Below are positions 47,500 to 56,953 of a DNA stretch of 64,000 nt, piece after piece. Numbering within the stretch: the stretch's first letter is position 1; each line of letters starts with the position of its first letter. This DNA is from Hydrococcus rivularis NIES-593 (GTDB taxonomy: Bacteria > Cyanobacteriota > Cyanobacteriia > Cyanobacteriales > Microcystaceae). The stretch lies in the NCBI RefSeq assembly GCF_001904635.1, contig NZ_MRCB01000002.1, forward strand, positions 124,001-188,000, read 5' to 3'. A model generated the notes under the pieces. It worked only from the letters and a program-made list of their open reading frames with translations. It searched no databases and was not told the DNA's origin. The translations under genes were made by a program, and so were the position numbers.

Positions 47500-48489
47500 A
47501 TGAGAAAGCTTTACTTCTTAGTTCCCGGAACTGGCGGCAAATTTGCCTGCGGCGGTCTTTGGGCAGAATTAAAAACGCTCAATCTGGCGAAACGAATTTG
47601 CGATGCTGAAACAGTTACTTATCGTCAAAGGGAAAAAGATACCCTTTTTCTTGACGATTTGTTGAAAGAGAACAATTTAGATGATGTCATATTCGTGATT
47701 AGTTGGGGATTTGACGTTGCCAAACTCGCTGCCAAGTTAAAAAACTGTAATGTGGTCTATCATGCCCACAGTGCGGGTTATCGATTTACCCTGCCTTCTG
47801 CCATTCCAATTATTACTGTTAGTCGAAATACTTTGGGATATTGGGGACAGAAATCTCCTCATTCTCCGATCTATTATTTACCCAATCAAATCTCCGATGA
47901 ATTTAGAAATTTAAATCGCGATCGCGATATCGATGTTTTGGTGCAAACTCGAAAATCTTCTGAGTATTTACTTAATGAATTAGTTCCTGCATTGCAGAAG
48001 CAATGTAACGTCCGAATTATTGATTCTTATGTAGAAGATTTACCCGGATTATTTAATCGAGCTAAAGTTTATCTTTACGACTCTGCTGAATATTGGGCGC
48101 TACAAGGAGTCAGCGAAGGATTTGGCTTACAACCGCTAGAAGCGCTTGCCTGTGGTTGTCAGGTTTTCTCTAGCGTCAACGGCGGACTGTCTGATTATTT
48201 AGACCCTGGTTTTAATTGCTATAAAATTGCCGGATATTCAAAAGAATACGATTGCGATCGCATCTTAAAAGTTATTAATTGTCCGGTTTTGCCTGCTTTA
48301 TCTGAAGAGGTTCTTGCTGAGTATCGAACTGAAAATATTCTTAAGCGTTTAACGATAATTTTGCAGAAAATTAATGAGTTTTTCGATTATAAAAATTATT
48401 GTTATTCTCAAATTAAAAATCTGACAACAATGCGAATTTTAAAATTGAAGACACAAAGAATATTAGCAAAAATTAGAAAGAAGATTTAG
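47500..48489 (+). CDS. Glycosyltransferase (GT-B, group 1-like)
   Basis: 329 residues. The nucleotide-sugar site motif EGFGLQPLEALACGCQVFSS (about 206-225) and SVNGGLSDYL identify a GT4/group 1-type transferase; the N-terminal half (LVPGTGGKFACGGLWAELK) is the acceptor domain. The basic C-terminus (KLKTQRILAKIRKKI) could touch the membrane. The product would be a surface glycan; donor and acceptor unknown. Its last 17 bases overlap the convergent gene. Confidence 0.8.
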   Translation: MRKLYFLVPGTGGKFACGGLWAELKTLNLAKRICDAETVTYRQREKDTLFLDDLLKENNLDDVIFVISWGFDVAKLAAKLKNCNVVYHAHSAGYRFTLPSAIPIITVSRNTLGYWGQKSPHSPIYYLPNQISDEFRNLNRDRDIDVLVQTRKSSEYLLNELVPALQKQCNVRIIDSYVEDLPGLFNRAKVYLYDSAEYWALQGVSEGFGLQPLEALACGCQVFSSVNGGLSDYLDPGFNCYKIAGYSKEYDCDRILKVINCPVLPALSEEVLAEYRTENILKRLTIILQKINEFFDYKNYCYSQIKNLTTMRILKLKTQRILAKIRKKI

Positions 48490-49045
48490 CTAATTCAATC
48501 CAATTTTGAATTCCTTTTTTAGTCGGCTGTCTCGTCGGAGTAAATGTCCAGATATCTCGTTTATGTTGCGAGCCATAACTAATGTGAATTGGTCTATCTC
48601 GATCATAAAAATATAGAGAATCAAAAGGTAACTTTTGAGATAAAATCCAGTCAACTAAGGAATCGCTAGGAAACTCTGCGATCGCAAAATCGCAAGCAGC
48701 CCCTAATCGCTTACAGTAATAATTTCCCAGACGATTTTTCTCGTGACTCATATGTTGATCTCTAGTCGGATCTATGCGACCGTTTTTGATTCCCGTTACT
48801 GGGTCTTTTTTCTCTAAAAAACTTCTGAGATCGGGCGAACAAAATCCGTAAGTTAATTGAAATCGATCCCGTCCAAAATAATCGATGACTGGATCGATAA
48901 TAAATTGATTGAGATCTTTTATAGCAGCAATGGTTTCTGAATTTTTAGGAAAAGGATCGATATTTGCTGCATATTTTTTGTAAGTATTAGTACAAGTACA
49001 AAACTCTTCTAAAGTTAAATATTTCCCAATTTTAGTTGCTCCCAT
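48473..49045 (-). CDS. M15/DD-peptidase-fold protein
   Basis: 190 residues. LTYGFCSPDLRSFLEKK, then MSHEKNRLG, GAACDFAIAEF and PFDSLYFYDRDRPIHISY follow the order of zinc ligands in peptidase M15-type (D-Ala-D-Ala carboxypeptidase / hedgehog fold) domains: a His, an Asp in AxDF, and a late His in IHI. No signal peptide, so a peptidoglycan role is uncertain. The domain also occurs in phage endolysins, but no other phage gene is nearby. Function inferred from motif order. Confidence 0.6.
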   Translation of the reverse strand: MGATKIGKYLTLEEFCTCTNTYKKYAANIDPFPKNSETIAAIKDLNQFIIDPVIDYFGRDRFQLTYGFCSPDLRSFLEKKDPVTGIKNGRIDPTRDQHMSHEKNRLGNYYCKRLGAACDFAIAEFPSDSLVDWILSQKLPFDSLYFYDRDRPIHISYGSQHKRDIWTFTPTRQPTKKGIQNWIELAKSSF

Positions 49046-49080
49046 CAGCGAGTTTTTAGAAAATAATGGAATTGAGCATA

Positions 49081-49173
49081 TCAGTAATCAGTAATTAGTG
49101 AAGGGCACAAATGAATGCAAGCCCCGCTCCTGGATTGATAGGGATTAACTGATAACTGATAATTGATTACTGA
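49081..49173. repeat. Short inverted repeat related to the CAGTTAT family
   Basis: TCAGTAATCA (49081-49090) and TGATTACTGA (49164-49173) are perfect inverted copies, flanked by AACTGATAACTGATAA, the reverse of the tandem units at 3971-3998. Intergenic, non-coding. Confidence 0.6.
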
Positions 49174-49179
49174 ACACTG

Positions 49180-49380
49180 TTAATCGCAGCGTTTATCTGA
49201 CTCATCCAACGCTTCTACTGGTTTAACCACGACCTTTCCATCTTCAACAACCGTACAATTCTCAGTTTTATTTTTATAAGGAGTGGCTGGAGCGTCGTCA
49301 GATCGATTTACCTTAGAAATATCTTGCTCTCGTTGTTGGTTGAGAACAACAACGCAAGGAGCAGCATTAGGAGATGACAT
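49180..49380 (-). CDS. Small hypothetical protein, 66 residues
   Basis: A polar, acidic protein (NRSDDAPATPYKNKTENCTV, ending DESDKRCD) with three Cys residues and no membrane span. No strong ribosome-binding site. I do not recognise it. It is kept because it fills a gap between genes, its composition is protein-like and it ends cleanly, but it could be spurious. Confidence 0.4.
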   Translation of the reverse strand: MSSPNAAPCVVVLNQQREQDISKVNRSDDAPATPYKNKTENCTVVEDGKVVVKPVEALDESDKRCD

Positions 49381-49637
49381 TTGAAATATCCCAAACTCTA
49401 CAGTAATTGTAATCGTTACAAGATTTCTCGCCGTAAGAATTACTATATCTATTATCTCACGAGAATCTTTACCAAAGAAATAATCGAATCAATGGTTTAG
49501 TTAAAGTCTCTACCAAAAGGTAGACGCAAAAGTAGAGGAATATTTTTTTAGGATAGAATAGCTAGAAAAACCTACGTTTGTAGCTTTTACATAAAAGTAG
49601 GCGTAGGCGGGAATATCAAAACCGAGCGAATTGTTAA

Positions 49638-50399
49638 ATGGCTAATGTAGAGCATCTTTCTCGAATTCAGCAGGATGCAAAAAGATGGCTGGAATGGAGC
49701 AATAATAACCAAAAGATTTCTCTCGATCCTGAAACAGCGGCTCGTTTAAATGGAGCTAAGCTATATGAAATCGAACTAACAAGCGATCGCTTCAGTGAAG
49801 ATAATCTTCAAAATGCCGAACTGAGCAATGCTAATTTAGTAGGAGTTAATCTAAGCGGAGTCGATCTCAGCGATGCTAATTTGATCGCCGCCGATTTGAG
49901 CGAAGCCAATTTGAGCAGTGCCGATTTGAGTCATGCCAATCTGATTGGAACTGTATTGAAAAAAGCCAATCTAAGGAAAGCCGATCTCAGCGCTGCCAAA
50001 CTCATCAGAAGCAATCTCAGCGAAGCCAACTTGGTAGAGGCAAACTTGAACGAAGCCGATCTCAGTCAATCTAATCTATACGAAGCTGAAGCGATTGGGG
50101 CGTGTCTCTACCGAGCAACTTTATATAAAGCTAAACTCGTTGAAGCTCACTTAAGCAAAGTTTACCTCGTTGGTGCCGATTTGAGGGAAGCTCATCTCTA
50201 TCGCACCGATCTGCGGTATGCTCACCTCAATAAAGCGAATCTAGGCGGCGCTCATTTGCTAGAAGCTAACTTAAGCGGGGCTAATCTTCGGAAAGCAAAT
50301 CTACGAGGTGCTAATCTGCAAGGAGCCGATCTCAGATGTGCTAATCTTTGCCAAGCCGATCTAAGAGGTGCTAATCTTCAAGGAGCGTTATTCGATTAA
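49638..50399 (+). CDS. Pentapeptide-repeat protein, 253 residues
   Basis: An N-terminal ~55-residue helical region (LSRIQQDAKRWLEWSNNN) precedes about 38 pentapeptides A(N/D)LxX (ANLVGVNLSG, ADLSEANLSS) to the C-terminus, forming a beta-helix rod. Unlike the longer pentapeptide protein at 23540, the first part is a distinct non-repeat segment, as in cyanobacterial proteins that couple a head domain to the helix. Cytosolic. Function unknown. Stands alone. Confidence 0.88.
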   Translation: MANVEHLSRIQQDAKRWLEWSNNNQKISLDPETAARLNGAKLYEIELTSDRFSEDNLQNAELSNANLVGVNLSGVDLSDANLIAADLSEANLSSADLSHANLIGTVLKKANLRKADLSAAKLIRSNLSEANLVEANLNEADLSQSNLYEAEAIGACLYRATLYKAKLVEAHLSKVYLVGADLREAHLYRTDLRYAHLNKANLGGAHLLEANLSGANLRKANLRGANLQGADLRCANLCQADLRGANLQGALFD

Positions 50400-50450
50400 G
50401 CGTTTTGAAAAGCGAGCGATCAAGACGATCGCACTACAAAATATACTACA

Positions 50451-51812
50451 TCAAACGCTATCGGTCACGCTACTGAAATTAAACGCCTTCACCTTGACTC
50501 CAGGAACGACCGTATTATCAAACCGCTGCACGCTGCTGATGGCTTCGATATCTCTGAGCATGTCGGGCAAACATTGATTAAAGCGAAGATTTTTGATGGG
50601 GTAAGCAATTTGACCGTTTTCAATCCAAAACGTCCCGTCTCGCGTCATTCCCGTCACTTCCAGGGTGCGAGGATTGACGTAGCGAACGTACCAAGAACGA
50701 CTGACGAGAATTCCTCTTTCGGTTTGGGAAATCAAATCGGAAAGACTTTGCTCGGAACCTGTCATGACGATAGGCGACATACTCCCTGTGGGCTGCTTTC
50801 CTTTTTCCTGCGCCCAGTAACGATTGTAAGCGAGGGTTTGAGGAATTCCGTCTTTGACGATTTCTAGATAGCCATTGCTCAAGCCATCGTCAAAGAATGT
50901 CCCGGATTGTAGTAATGGATGGGCGGGATGGCGCTGTACTTGCACTAGAGGGCTAAACATCGCTTCGCCGACGCGATTGCCGATAGGATGTCCCGCTTCG
51001 TCGGTACGAGACATAAAAGAACGTCCTTCATCGGCTGCCCTTGCATCCAAATTCCAAATGACCCAGGGAAGTAAGCCGGAAAAAGCCGCCGCATCGAAGA
51101 CGACGGGGTAAACTCCTGGTTGAATTTCGCGAGGATTGCACGAAGCGATCGCTCTTTGGATGACTTGTTCGGTTATGTCTTCTATGGGCAACTGCGCGAT
51201 CGCAAAAGCTGTTCGATTGCCCCAACTCGAACCGTTATTCAGACGCGCCGTGACGCTGAAATCTGCCTCAGTCGTGCGATTATAGGCTCGCAATCCCAAT
51301 GAATTACCGATCGCTCGTACCGAAGCCTCTGTACTAAGCGTTCCAGAACCGTTTGCCTTCGCTTGGCGGCAGAGGGAGCAGACTTGTTTGACGATTTCTC
51401 CCCTCTCCAGAGGAGAAAGGTTTGCCGTCTCCAGATCGAAAGCAGGAGAACGCTTTTCGTAGGTTTGGGGTTCTAGTAAAGGCACCCATTCCGGATCTTC
51501 TGGCGCAATGCGAGCGAGATCTTGAGAACGCCGAATCGTTTGTGCGATCGCGTCTGAACTGAGTTCTGTTGTAGATGCAGAGGCACTGCGCTGGCCAAAA
51601 TAGCTAGTTACAGTGAGACTGAAGCGATTTTTGCCGATATTCTGGCTAATTTGATTTTCTGAGAAGCGGCTGAGGGAAGATTCGCTGGAACTGAGACTGA
51701 CGAAGACTTCTTCTGCCTCGGATTGTTTGATGACCGATTCAATTAAGGAAATAGCTTCATCTTCGCTCAAAAGTGTAGGAACACTGGCAGTTTCGGATTG
51801 AAGAATAGACAT
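50451..51812 (-). CDS. TldD/PmbA family protein (TldE/PmbA type)
   Basis: 453 residues. The sequence has the family frame (LSRFSENQISQN, VVFDAAAFSGLLPWV, DEAGHPIGNRVGEAMF and SRSWYVRYVNPRTLEVTGM). It lacks the HExxxH zinc motif of TldD, so it is the PmbA/TldE partner that binds with TldD in a heterodimeric metallopeptidase degrading unfolded or modified peptides. A TldD gene is not in the window. Convergent/divergent neighbours are unrelated. Confidence 0.86.
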   Translation of the reverse strand: MSILQSETASVPTLLSEDEAISLIESVIKQSEAEEVFVSLSSSESSLSRFSENQISQNIGKNRFSLTVTSYFGQRSASASTTELSSDAIAQTIRRSQDLARIAPEDPEWVPLLEPQTYEKRSPAFDLETANLSPLERGEIVKQVCSLCRQAKANGSGTLSTEASVRAIGNSLGLRAYNRTTEADFSVTARLNNGSSWGNRTAFAIAQLPIEDITEQVIQRAIASCNPREIQPGVYPVVFDAAAFSGLLPWVIWNLDARAADEGRSFMSRTDEAGHPIGNRVGEAMFSPLVQVQRHPAHPLLQSGTFFDDGLSNGYLEIVKDGIPQTLAYNRYWAQEKGKQPTGSMSPIVMTGSEQSLSDLISQTERGILVSRSWYVRYVNPRTLEVTGMTRDGTFWIENGQIAYPIKNLRFNQCLPDMLRDIEAISSVQRFDNTVVPGVKVKAFNFSSVTDSV

Positions 51813-51963
51813 CGGTTCTGGGATTGAGAGGATAATTTATCCCTTATCGTAGCAAGGGCAATTCGTTTTCATCAGATTGGCGATCGCGACTTCTCTGTCG
51901 GTCAGTAAGATTAAGATAGATCAATCAACTGTTAATACTTCTACACAAAATAACAATCAAAAC

Positions 51964-53283
51964 ATGGGCATCGATCGCAGCGAATACCGTCAGCGTCGGG
52001 AACGATTCATGGAGAAGATAGGCAGTGGGACAGCAATCTTTCGCAGTGCCCCCACCGCCGTGATGCACAACGATGTAGAATACATCTATCGCCAGGATAG
52101 CGATTTCTTTTATCTGACTGGGTTTAACGAACCAGATGCAGTAGCAGTCATTGCCCCACACCATCCAGAACACCGCTTTATTCTCTTCGTACAGCCCAAA
52201 GATCCAGCCCTAGAAACCTGGACGGGCTATCGTTATGGGATAGAGGGGGCAAAAGCGATCTTCGGCGCAGATGAAGCGTATTCGATTGCCGAACTCGATG
52301 AAAAATTACCTCAGTATTTAGAAAAAGCCGACCGGATCTATTATCACCTGGGACGCGATCGTGCTTTTAATGAAAAAATTCTCTCCCACTGGCAGAGATT
52401 GATTGCTACTTATCCCAAACGGGGAATGGGACCAGTTGCGATCGAAGATACCAATCTCATCTTACATCCCATGCGGCAAATCAAGAGTCCTGCCGAATTG
52501 GAAATGCTGCGCAAAGCGACGGCCATTTCTGCCGCCGCACACAATCGTGCCAGAGAATTTGCCAAAATCGGGCATTACGAATATCAGATCCAGGCAGAAA
52601 TCGAACATACTTTCCGACTCGAAGGAGGGATTGGTCCGGCTTATCCTTCTATCGTTGCATCGGGGGCTAATGCCTGCATTTTGCACTACATTGAGAATAA
52701 TCGCCAACTGCAAGACAACGATTTGTTGCTCATCGATGCTGGATGTTCTTACGGTTATTACAACGGAGACATTACCCGCACTTTCCCCGTTAACGGGAAA
52801 TTTACCTCAGAACAAAGAACTTTGTACGAAATTGTCCTAGAGGCACAATTAAAAGCCATTGAAGCCGTTCAACCCGGAAAACCCTACAACGACTTCCACG
52901 ATACAGCAGTGCGCGTCCTGGTAGAAGGATTGATGGATTTGGGACTGCTGGTAGGAGACGTTGAAGAAATTATCAAAGAGGAAAAATATAAGCCATTTTA
53001 CATGCACCGTACCGGACATTGGCTGGGGTTGGACGTACATGATGTAGGCTTGTACAAGTGTGGGGAAGAAACTTGGCAAATCCTACAACCCGGTCATGTA
53101 TTAACGGTAGAACCGGGACTTTATATTGCTCCAGATATCAAACCCGCAGAAGGCCAACCAGAAGTTCCCGAAAAATGGCGAGGAATTGGCATTCGCATCG
53201 AAGATGATGTTTTAGTCACCGCTGATGGACGGGAGGTTCTGACGGCCGCCGTACCTAAAGCAATCGATGAGATTGAAAAATAG
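51964..53283 (+). CDS. pepP: Xaa-Pro aminopeptidase (aminopeptidase P)
   Basis: 439 residues from ATG 51964 (MGIDRSEYRQRRERF), matching the usual PepP N-terminus; a TTG 29 codons upstream adds an unlikely Thr/Asn-rich leader. It removes N-terminal residues before proline. The dinuclear metal ligands of the pita-bread fold are visible: two Asp in LLIDAGCSYGYYNGDITRTFP, His in GHWLGLDVHDVG, Glu in TVEPGLYI and Glu in GIRIEDDVL. Cytoplasmic. Confidence 0.93.
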   Translation: MGIDRSEYRQRRERFMEKIGSGTAIFRSAPTAVMHNDVEYIYRQDSDFFYLTGFNEPDAVAVIAPHHPEHRFILFVQPKDPALETWTGYRYGIEGAKAIFGADEAYSIAELDEKLPQYLEKADRIYYHLGRDRAFNEKILSHWQRLIATYPKRGMGPVAIEDTNLILHPMRQIKSPAELEMLRKATAISAAAHNRAREFAKIGHYEYQIQAEIEHTFRLEGGIGPAYPSIVASGANACILHYIENNRQLQDNDLLLIDAGCSYGYYNGDITRTFPVNGKFTSEQRTLYEIVLEAQLKAIEAVQPGKPYNDFHDTAVRVLVEGLMDLGLLVGDVEEIIKEEKYKPFYMHRTGHWLGLDVHDVGLYKCGEETWQILQPGHVLTVEPGLYIAPDIKPAEGQPEVPEKWRGIGIRIEDDVLVTADGREVLTAAVPKAIDEIEK

Positions 53284-53510
53284 TATCTTTTAGATCGCGT
53301 ATTGGATTTAGCAGACTCATTATTATTAGCTGGATTCGTGCGCGATCGCTTTTTGTTTTTGCTTTTATAATTTTCATTTATTAATATTTTTTATAAAATA
53401 AAGCTTGCTTATAAACAATTCGAGTCTATAGGGAGCAGATTATTATTATAGGGAGCCAATTCTGTCGCGATCGCTACTTTTAAAACTAGAGCAAGAAAAT
53501 TTAAACAATA

Positions 53511-54866
53511 ATGAGCAACAATCCGCTACGTGTTTTATTAATTATCGAACAATGTAATCCAGAGCGCCCGTCGGTTCCTTTAGTAGGATATAATTTTTAT
53601 AAAGAAATTGCTAAATTATTTGATGTCACGCTAGTTACTCACGAACGAAATAAAATAGCTCTTCAAAAAAGACTAAGCCACGAAAAAGTCATTTATATCT
53701 CGGAGAGTAACTGTAGCAAACGATATTATCAATTAGTAGCAAGATTGACAACATTTCAAGGCAGAAAAAACTGGCCTTTATATAATGCCTTGTGCTATCC
53801 CATTTATGAAGAATTTAATCGCCAAGTTTATCGGGAACTCAAACAATCAATCCTGAAAGGAGATTACGATATAGTCCACGCCATTACTCCGATGATGCCT
53901 AGATATCCCGTGAAAGTTGTTAAACTGTGTCAGGAAACTCCTTTTATTCTAGGACCAGTCAATGGAGGCGTTCCTTTTCCTCCAGGATTTAAAGCAGTAG
54001 CTAGACAGGAATTTGCCTACTTTAATTTTTTAAGAGGAATTGGTCGATCGCTAATTCCAGATTATGCAGAAACTTATCAGAAAGCCGATCGAATTTTGGC
54101 AGGTTCGACTTATACTTTTAAGCTTATAAAAAAACTATTTAATCTCCCAGAACGTCGGCTTCAATTGTTTTATGAAAATGGGGTATCAAAAGATTTCTTA
54201 ATCGAAAAGAAATCAAAAATACAACGTAAAAACTTCATCAATTTATTATTTGTTGGCAGATTAGTTCCGTATAAGGGAGCCGATATACTTCTGGATGCTG
54301 TGAGTTGTCTAGAAACAACAATTAAAGAAAAAGTTCGAGTGACTTTTGTGGGAGATGGTTCGGAGAGAAGCGTCTTAGAGAATAAAGTACGAAAAAGACG
54401 GTTAACTCATCTTGTAGATTTTGTCGGTTGGCTCGACCAGGAAGATACTCTAAAATACTATAGGCAAGCAGATATTTTTTGTTTTCCTTCTATCCGAGAA
54501 TTTGGCGGAGCTGTTATATTAGAAGCTATGGCTTGCGGTCTTCCTTGTATTGTGGCTAATAACGGTGGAATTGGCGAATATGTAACTGAAAAAACAGGGT
54601 TTAAGATAGAACCAATTTCTAGAGAGTATTTGACTCAGGAATTAGCTGAAAAAATCATCTTATTGGTTAAAGATGAAAGCTTAAGGCAGCAAATGTCTGC
54701 TAATGCGATTGAAAGAGCGCGAGAGTTTGAGTGGGGAGAAAAAGCGAAAAAAATTGCGAAAATTTATTATGAAACGGTCGAGAAAAAGAAAGAAATCTCT
54801 GGCGATCGCGATTTTATCCAAAAAGATTCAAAAAATTACTCAATAACCCGATTATTACTTTTCTAG
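53511..54866 (+). CDS. Group 1/GT4 glycosyltransferase
   Basis: 451 residues with both halves of a GT-B fold. The C-terminal half reads LLFVGRLVPYKGADILLDAV, VTFVGDGSERSVLE, VDFVGWLDQED, FCFPSIREFGGAVILEAMACG and PCIVANNGGIGEYVTEKTG, the donor-binding pattern. The N-terminal half contains VPLVGYNFYKEIAKLF. The Lys-rich C-terminus is unusual for the family. Likely acts on exopolysaccharide or glycolipid. Lower GC than its neighbours, suggesting possible acquisition. Function of the product is unknown. Confidence 0.85.
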   Translation: MSNNPLRVLLIIEQCNPERPSVPLVGYNFYKEIAKLFDVTLVTHERNKIALQKRLSHEKVIYISESNCSKRYYQLVARLTTFQGRKNWPLYNALCYPIYEEFNRQVYRELKQSILKGDYDIVHAITPMMPRYPVKVVKLCQETPFILGPVNGGVPFPPGFKAVARQEFAYFNFLRGIGRSLIPDYAETYQKADRILAGSTYTFKLIKKLFNLPERRLQLFYENGVSKDFLIEKKSKIQRKNFINLLFVGRLVPYKGADILLDAVSCLETTIKEKVRVTFVGDGSERSVLENKVRKRRLTHLVDFVGWLDQEDTLKYYRQADIFCFPSIREFGGAVILEAMACGLPCIVANNGGIGEYVTEKTGFKIEPISREYLTQELAEKIILLVKDESLRQQMSANAIERAREFEWGEKAKKIAKIYYETVEKKKEISGDRDFIQKDSKNYSITRLLLF

Positions 54867-54948
54867 AAACAGAGCTATTAACCATTGCAAGCGATCGGCA
54901 TTCCCTTTTTCGCCTAGAATATTCCACAGACTAAATAAATAAGATCGG

Positions 54949-55833
54949 ATGGTGACTTTGGATACTGATTGGACAGTCAATCTAGAAAAAATTGCAGCGA
55001 TCGCCCGTTCCGTGGGTTGGGGTGCTGCCGATATTTTGCGTTCATACTACCATAGCCAAAAAAATCCAGAAAATCTGGAGCTAGAAGGAACTAAGAAAGA
55101 TGGTCCCGTAACAGCAGCAGATCTTGCCACCAATCACTACATTTTAGAAAAACTCCAAGCGAGTTTTGGAGTGCAAAACTTTGGCTATCTAAGCGAAGAA
55201 ACCCATCAAGGAACCGATCCCGTTCCCTTCCCTTGGGTATGGATTATCGATCCGCTTGATGGCACCAGGGACTTTATCGACAAAACTGGAGAATATGCCA
55301 TTCACATTGCCCTAACTTATCAAGGTCGTCCCGTCGTGGCAATAGTAGCAGTACCCGAAGCAGAAAAACTATATTTTGCTATTAAAGATAAGGGAACTTG
55401 TGTAGAAACCCTTCAAGGTGAAGTTGCGCCAATACGAGTCTCAGAACGCAATAATATCGAAGATTTATCCCTGGTTGTCAGTCGTACCCACAGAGACGAG
55501 CGCTTTCAAAAACTGATCGATCGCCTTCCCATCAAAGGACGCAACTATGTCGGCAGCGTCGGCTGTAAAATTGCCACTATCCTAGAACAGCACTCAGATA
55601 TTTACATCTCCCTCTCTGGCAAATCTGCACCCAAAGACTGGGATTTTGCGGCCCCAGAACTCATTCTCACGGAAGCTGGCGGAAAATTTACCCACTTTAA
55701 TGGCGATCCCCTCACCTACAACAAGGGAGACGTGAGGCAATGGGGAGGGTTATTGGCAAGCAATGGACTTTGCCACGAAATGCTCTGCCAGAAAGCAATA
55801 GAACTCTTAGAACAGATAGATGCAGAAGGCTAA
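54949..55833 (+). CDS. cysQ: 3'(2'),5'-bisphosphate nucleotidase / inositol monophosphatase family (CysQ-like)
   Basis: 294 residues of the lithium-sensitive phosphatase fold: DGPVTAADLATNHYI, YLSEETHQG (Glu ligand), WIIDPLDGTRDF (metal motif) and DWDFAAPELILTEAGG (C-terminal motif). CysQ hydrolyses 3'-phosphoadenosine 5'-phosphate in sulfate assimilation; inositol phosphatase is the alternative. CysQ is favoured by overall similarity but not proven. Confidence 0.85.
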   Translation: MVTLDTDWTVNLEKIAAIARSVGWGAADILRSYYHSQKNPENLELEGTKKDGPVTAADLATNHYILEKLQASFGVQNFGYLSEETHQGTDPVPFPWVWIIDPLDGTRDFIDKTGEYAIHIALTYQGRPVVAIVAVPEAEKLYFAIKDKGTCVETLQGEVAPIRVSERNNIEDLSLVVSRTHRDERFQKLIDRLPIKGRNYVGSVGCKIATILEQHSDIYISLSGKSAPKDWDFAAPELILTEAGGKFTHFNGDPLTYNKGDVRQWGGLLASNGLCHEMLCQKAIELLEQIDAEG

Positions 55834-55859
55834 TAGGTGATAGAAATTATAACTAACTA

Positions 55860-56381
55860 CTAACTGAGGAGTTGTTCGTGACGCGAAGCGAGTTCGGCAG
55901 GTGTTATCAGTTCATATTCTTCAAAGGGCTGGTGAATCCAGGGATTATCTGGTAAATAATCCACATAATAATCTGGCGCGATCGCAGAATGCGCTTTGTA
56001 CCAGATAACAGCCGTGCGAATCTGTTCGATCTCGCTTCCATAGCGTTCTTCTAGCCAGCGAATCGCTTCTTTGAGGCTAATCCCAGAATCAACTAAATCG
56101 TCTACCAGCAGCACTCGACTCCCTAATGTTTCTGTTGTCATCGATAAGTGCTTTGAGAAAACAATTTTTCCTCGAATTCGATTGTCCTTGCCGCCGTAAG
56201 ACGAAGACGAGAGAATTGCCAGAGGCTTTTTGTATATGCGGCAAAGGATATCTCCGACGCGCAATCCTCCTTTTGCCAAACAGACAATTTGATTGAAATT
56301 CCAGCCAGAACGATAGATTTTGACGGCTAAGGTTTCAATATTTCGATGATACTCTTCCCAAGAAACGTATAAATTTGACAT
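55860..56381 (-). CDS. Phosphoribosyltransferase family protein
   Basis: 173 residues from ATG 56381; a TTG four codons upstream is possible. PRPP motif VLLVDDLVDSGISLKEA (about 91-107) defines a type I phosphoribosyltransferase. SSSSYGGKDN and KGGLRVGDIL resemble xanthine/hypoxanthine-type enzymes. The base acceptor is unknown. Convergent with cysQ, 26 bases apart. The gene beyond it on the same strand is of unknown function. Confidence 0.83.
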   Translation of the reverse strand: MSNLYVSWEEYHRNIETLAVKIYRSGWNFNQIVCLAKGGLRVGDILCRIYKKPLAILSSSSYGGKDNRIRGKIVFSKHLSMTTETLGSRVLLVDDLVDSGISLKEAIRWLEERYGSEIEQIRTAVIWYKAHSAIAPDYYVDYLPDNPWIHQPFEEYELITPAELASRHEQLLS

Positions 56382-56448
56382 CTTCCAAGTCAACTCGCAT
56401 TTCTTAGAAAGTAGTTCTTGTTTGCTTAATTAGTCAACTTTCTTTAAT

Positions 56449-56745
56449 TCAACTCGCTTGTTGAGCTAGCGAGAAGCGAGCGAGTTCAAATTCGCTATAC
56501 TCACCGACAACTTTTTCTACTAACTGACAGACAATTGCGTAGAGTTCGGATGGTTTGGTGTGGCTGGTAATATCAGCTTTGGCAACGTAGCCAAAGAAAG
56601 AAGTAGGAATTCTGTCTGTGATACTGAAGCTTTCACCGCCATAGTAGTGAAGACAGATTTCTGAAGAAGCGGTTTTTAGTCTTTTTTGAATTTTAGATAG
56701 GGTTACAAATACTTTAATTTTCAAGTCGAGCGTATCAATTGGCAT
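56449..56745 (-). CDS. Hypothetical protein, 98 residues
   Basis: Cytosolic alpha/beta-looking protein (PIDTLDLKIKVFVTLSKI, HYYGGESFSITDRIPTSFF, PSELYAIVCQLVEKVVGEY). Start set at ATG 56745 because a GGA-rich site lies ~7 bases upstream; ATG 56751 also works. No domain recognised. It lies upstream of the phosphoribosyltransferase on the same strand with 67 bases between, so cotranscription is possible. Confidence 0.6.
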   Translation of the reverse strand: MPIDTLDLKIKVFVTLSKIQKRLKTASSEICLHYYGGESFSITDRIPTSFFGYVAKADITSHTKPSELYAIVCQLVEKVVGEYSEFELARFSLAQQAS

Positions 56746-56953
56746 TCTCATTTCCAGTAATTACTAGCAATTTCTTTATTTTTATTTAATTATTCTACTT
56801 TTTTACTTTTAATAATTCATGGGAGTTATTACCGAAGTTACAACTGCGCCTTTCGCTCGCTTAAGGAGAACTGCTTAAGGGAAACTACTGTTTTCATCCA
56901 ACTGATGCCACAAACGAAGAGATAATATTATTTGCACGAAGCTATTGAGGCTT

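Noticed and set aside
56819-56878. 19-codon frame (MGVITEVTTAPFARLRRTA) with a CTTAAGG dyad before pyrF
   Set aside because: Too short and without a ribosome-binding site to call a leader peptide; kept only as an observation.
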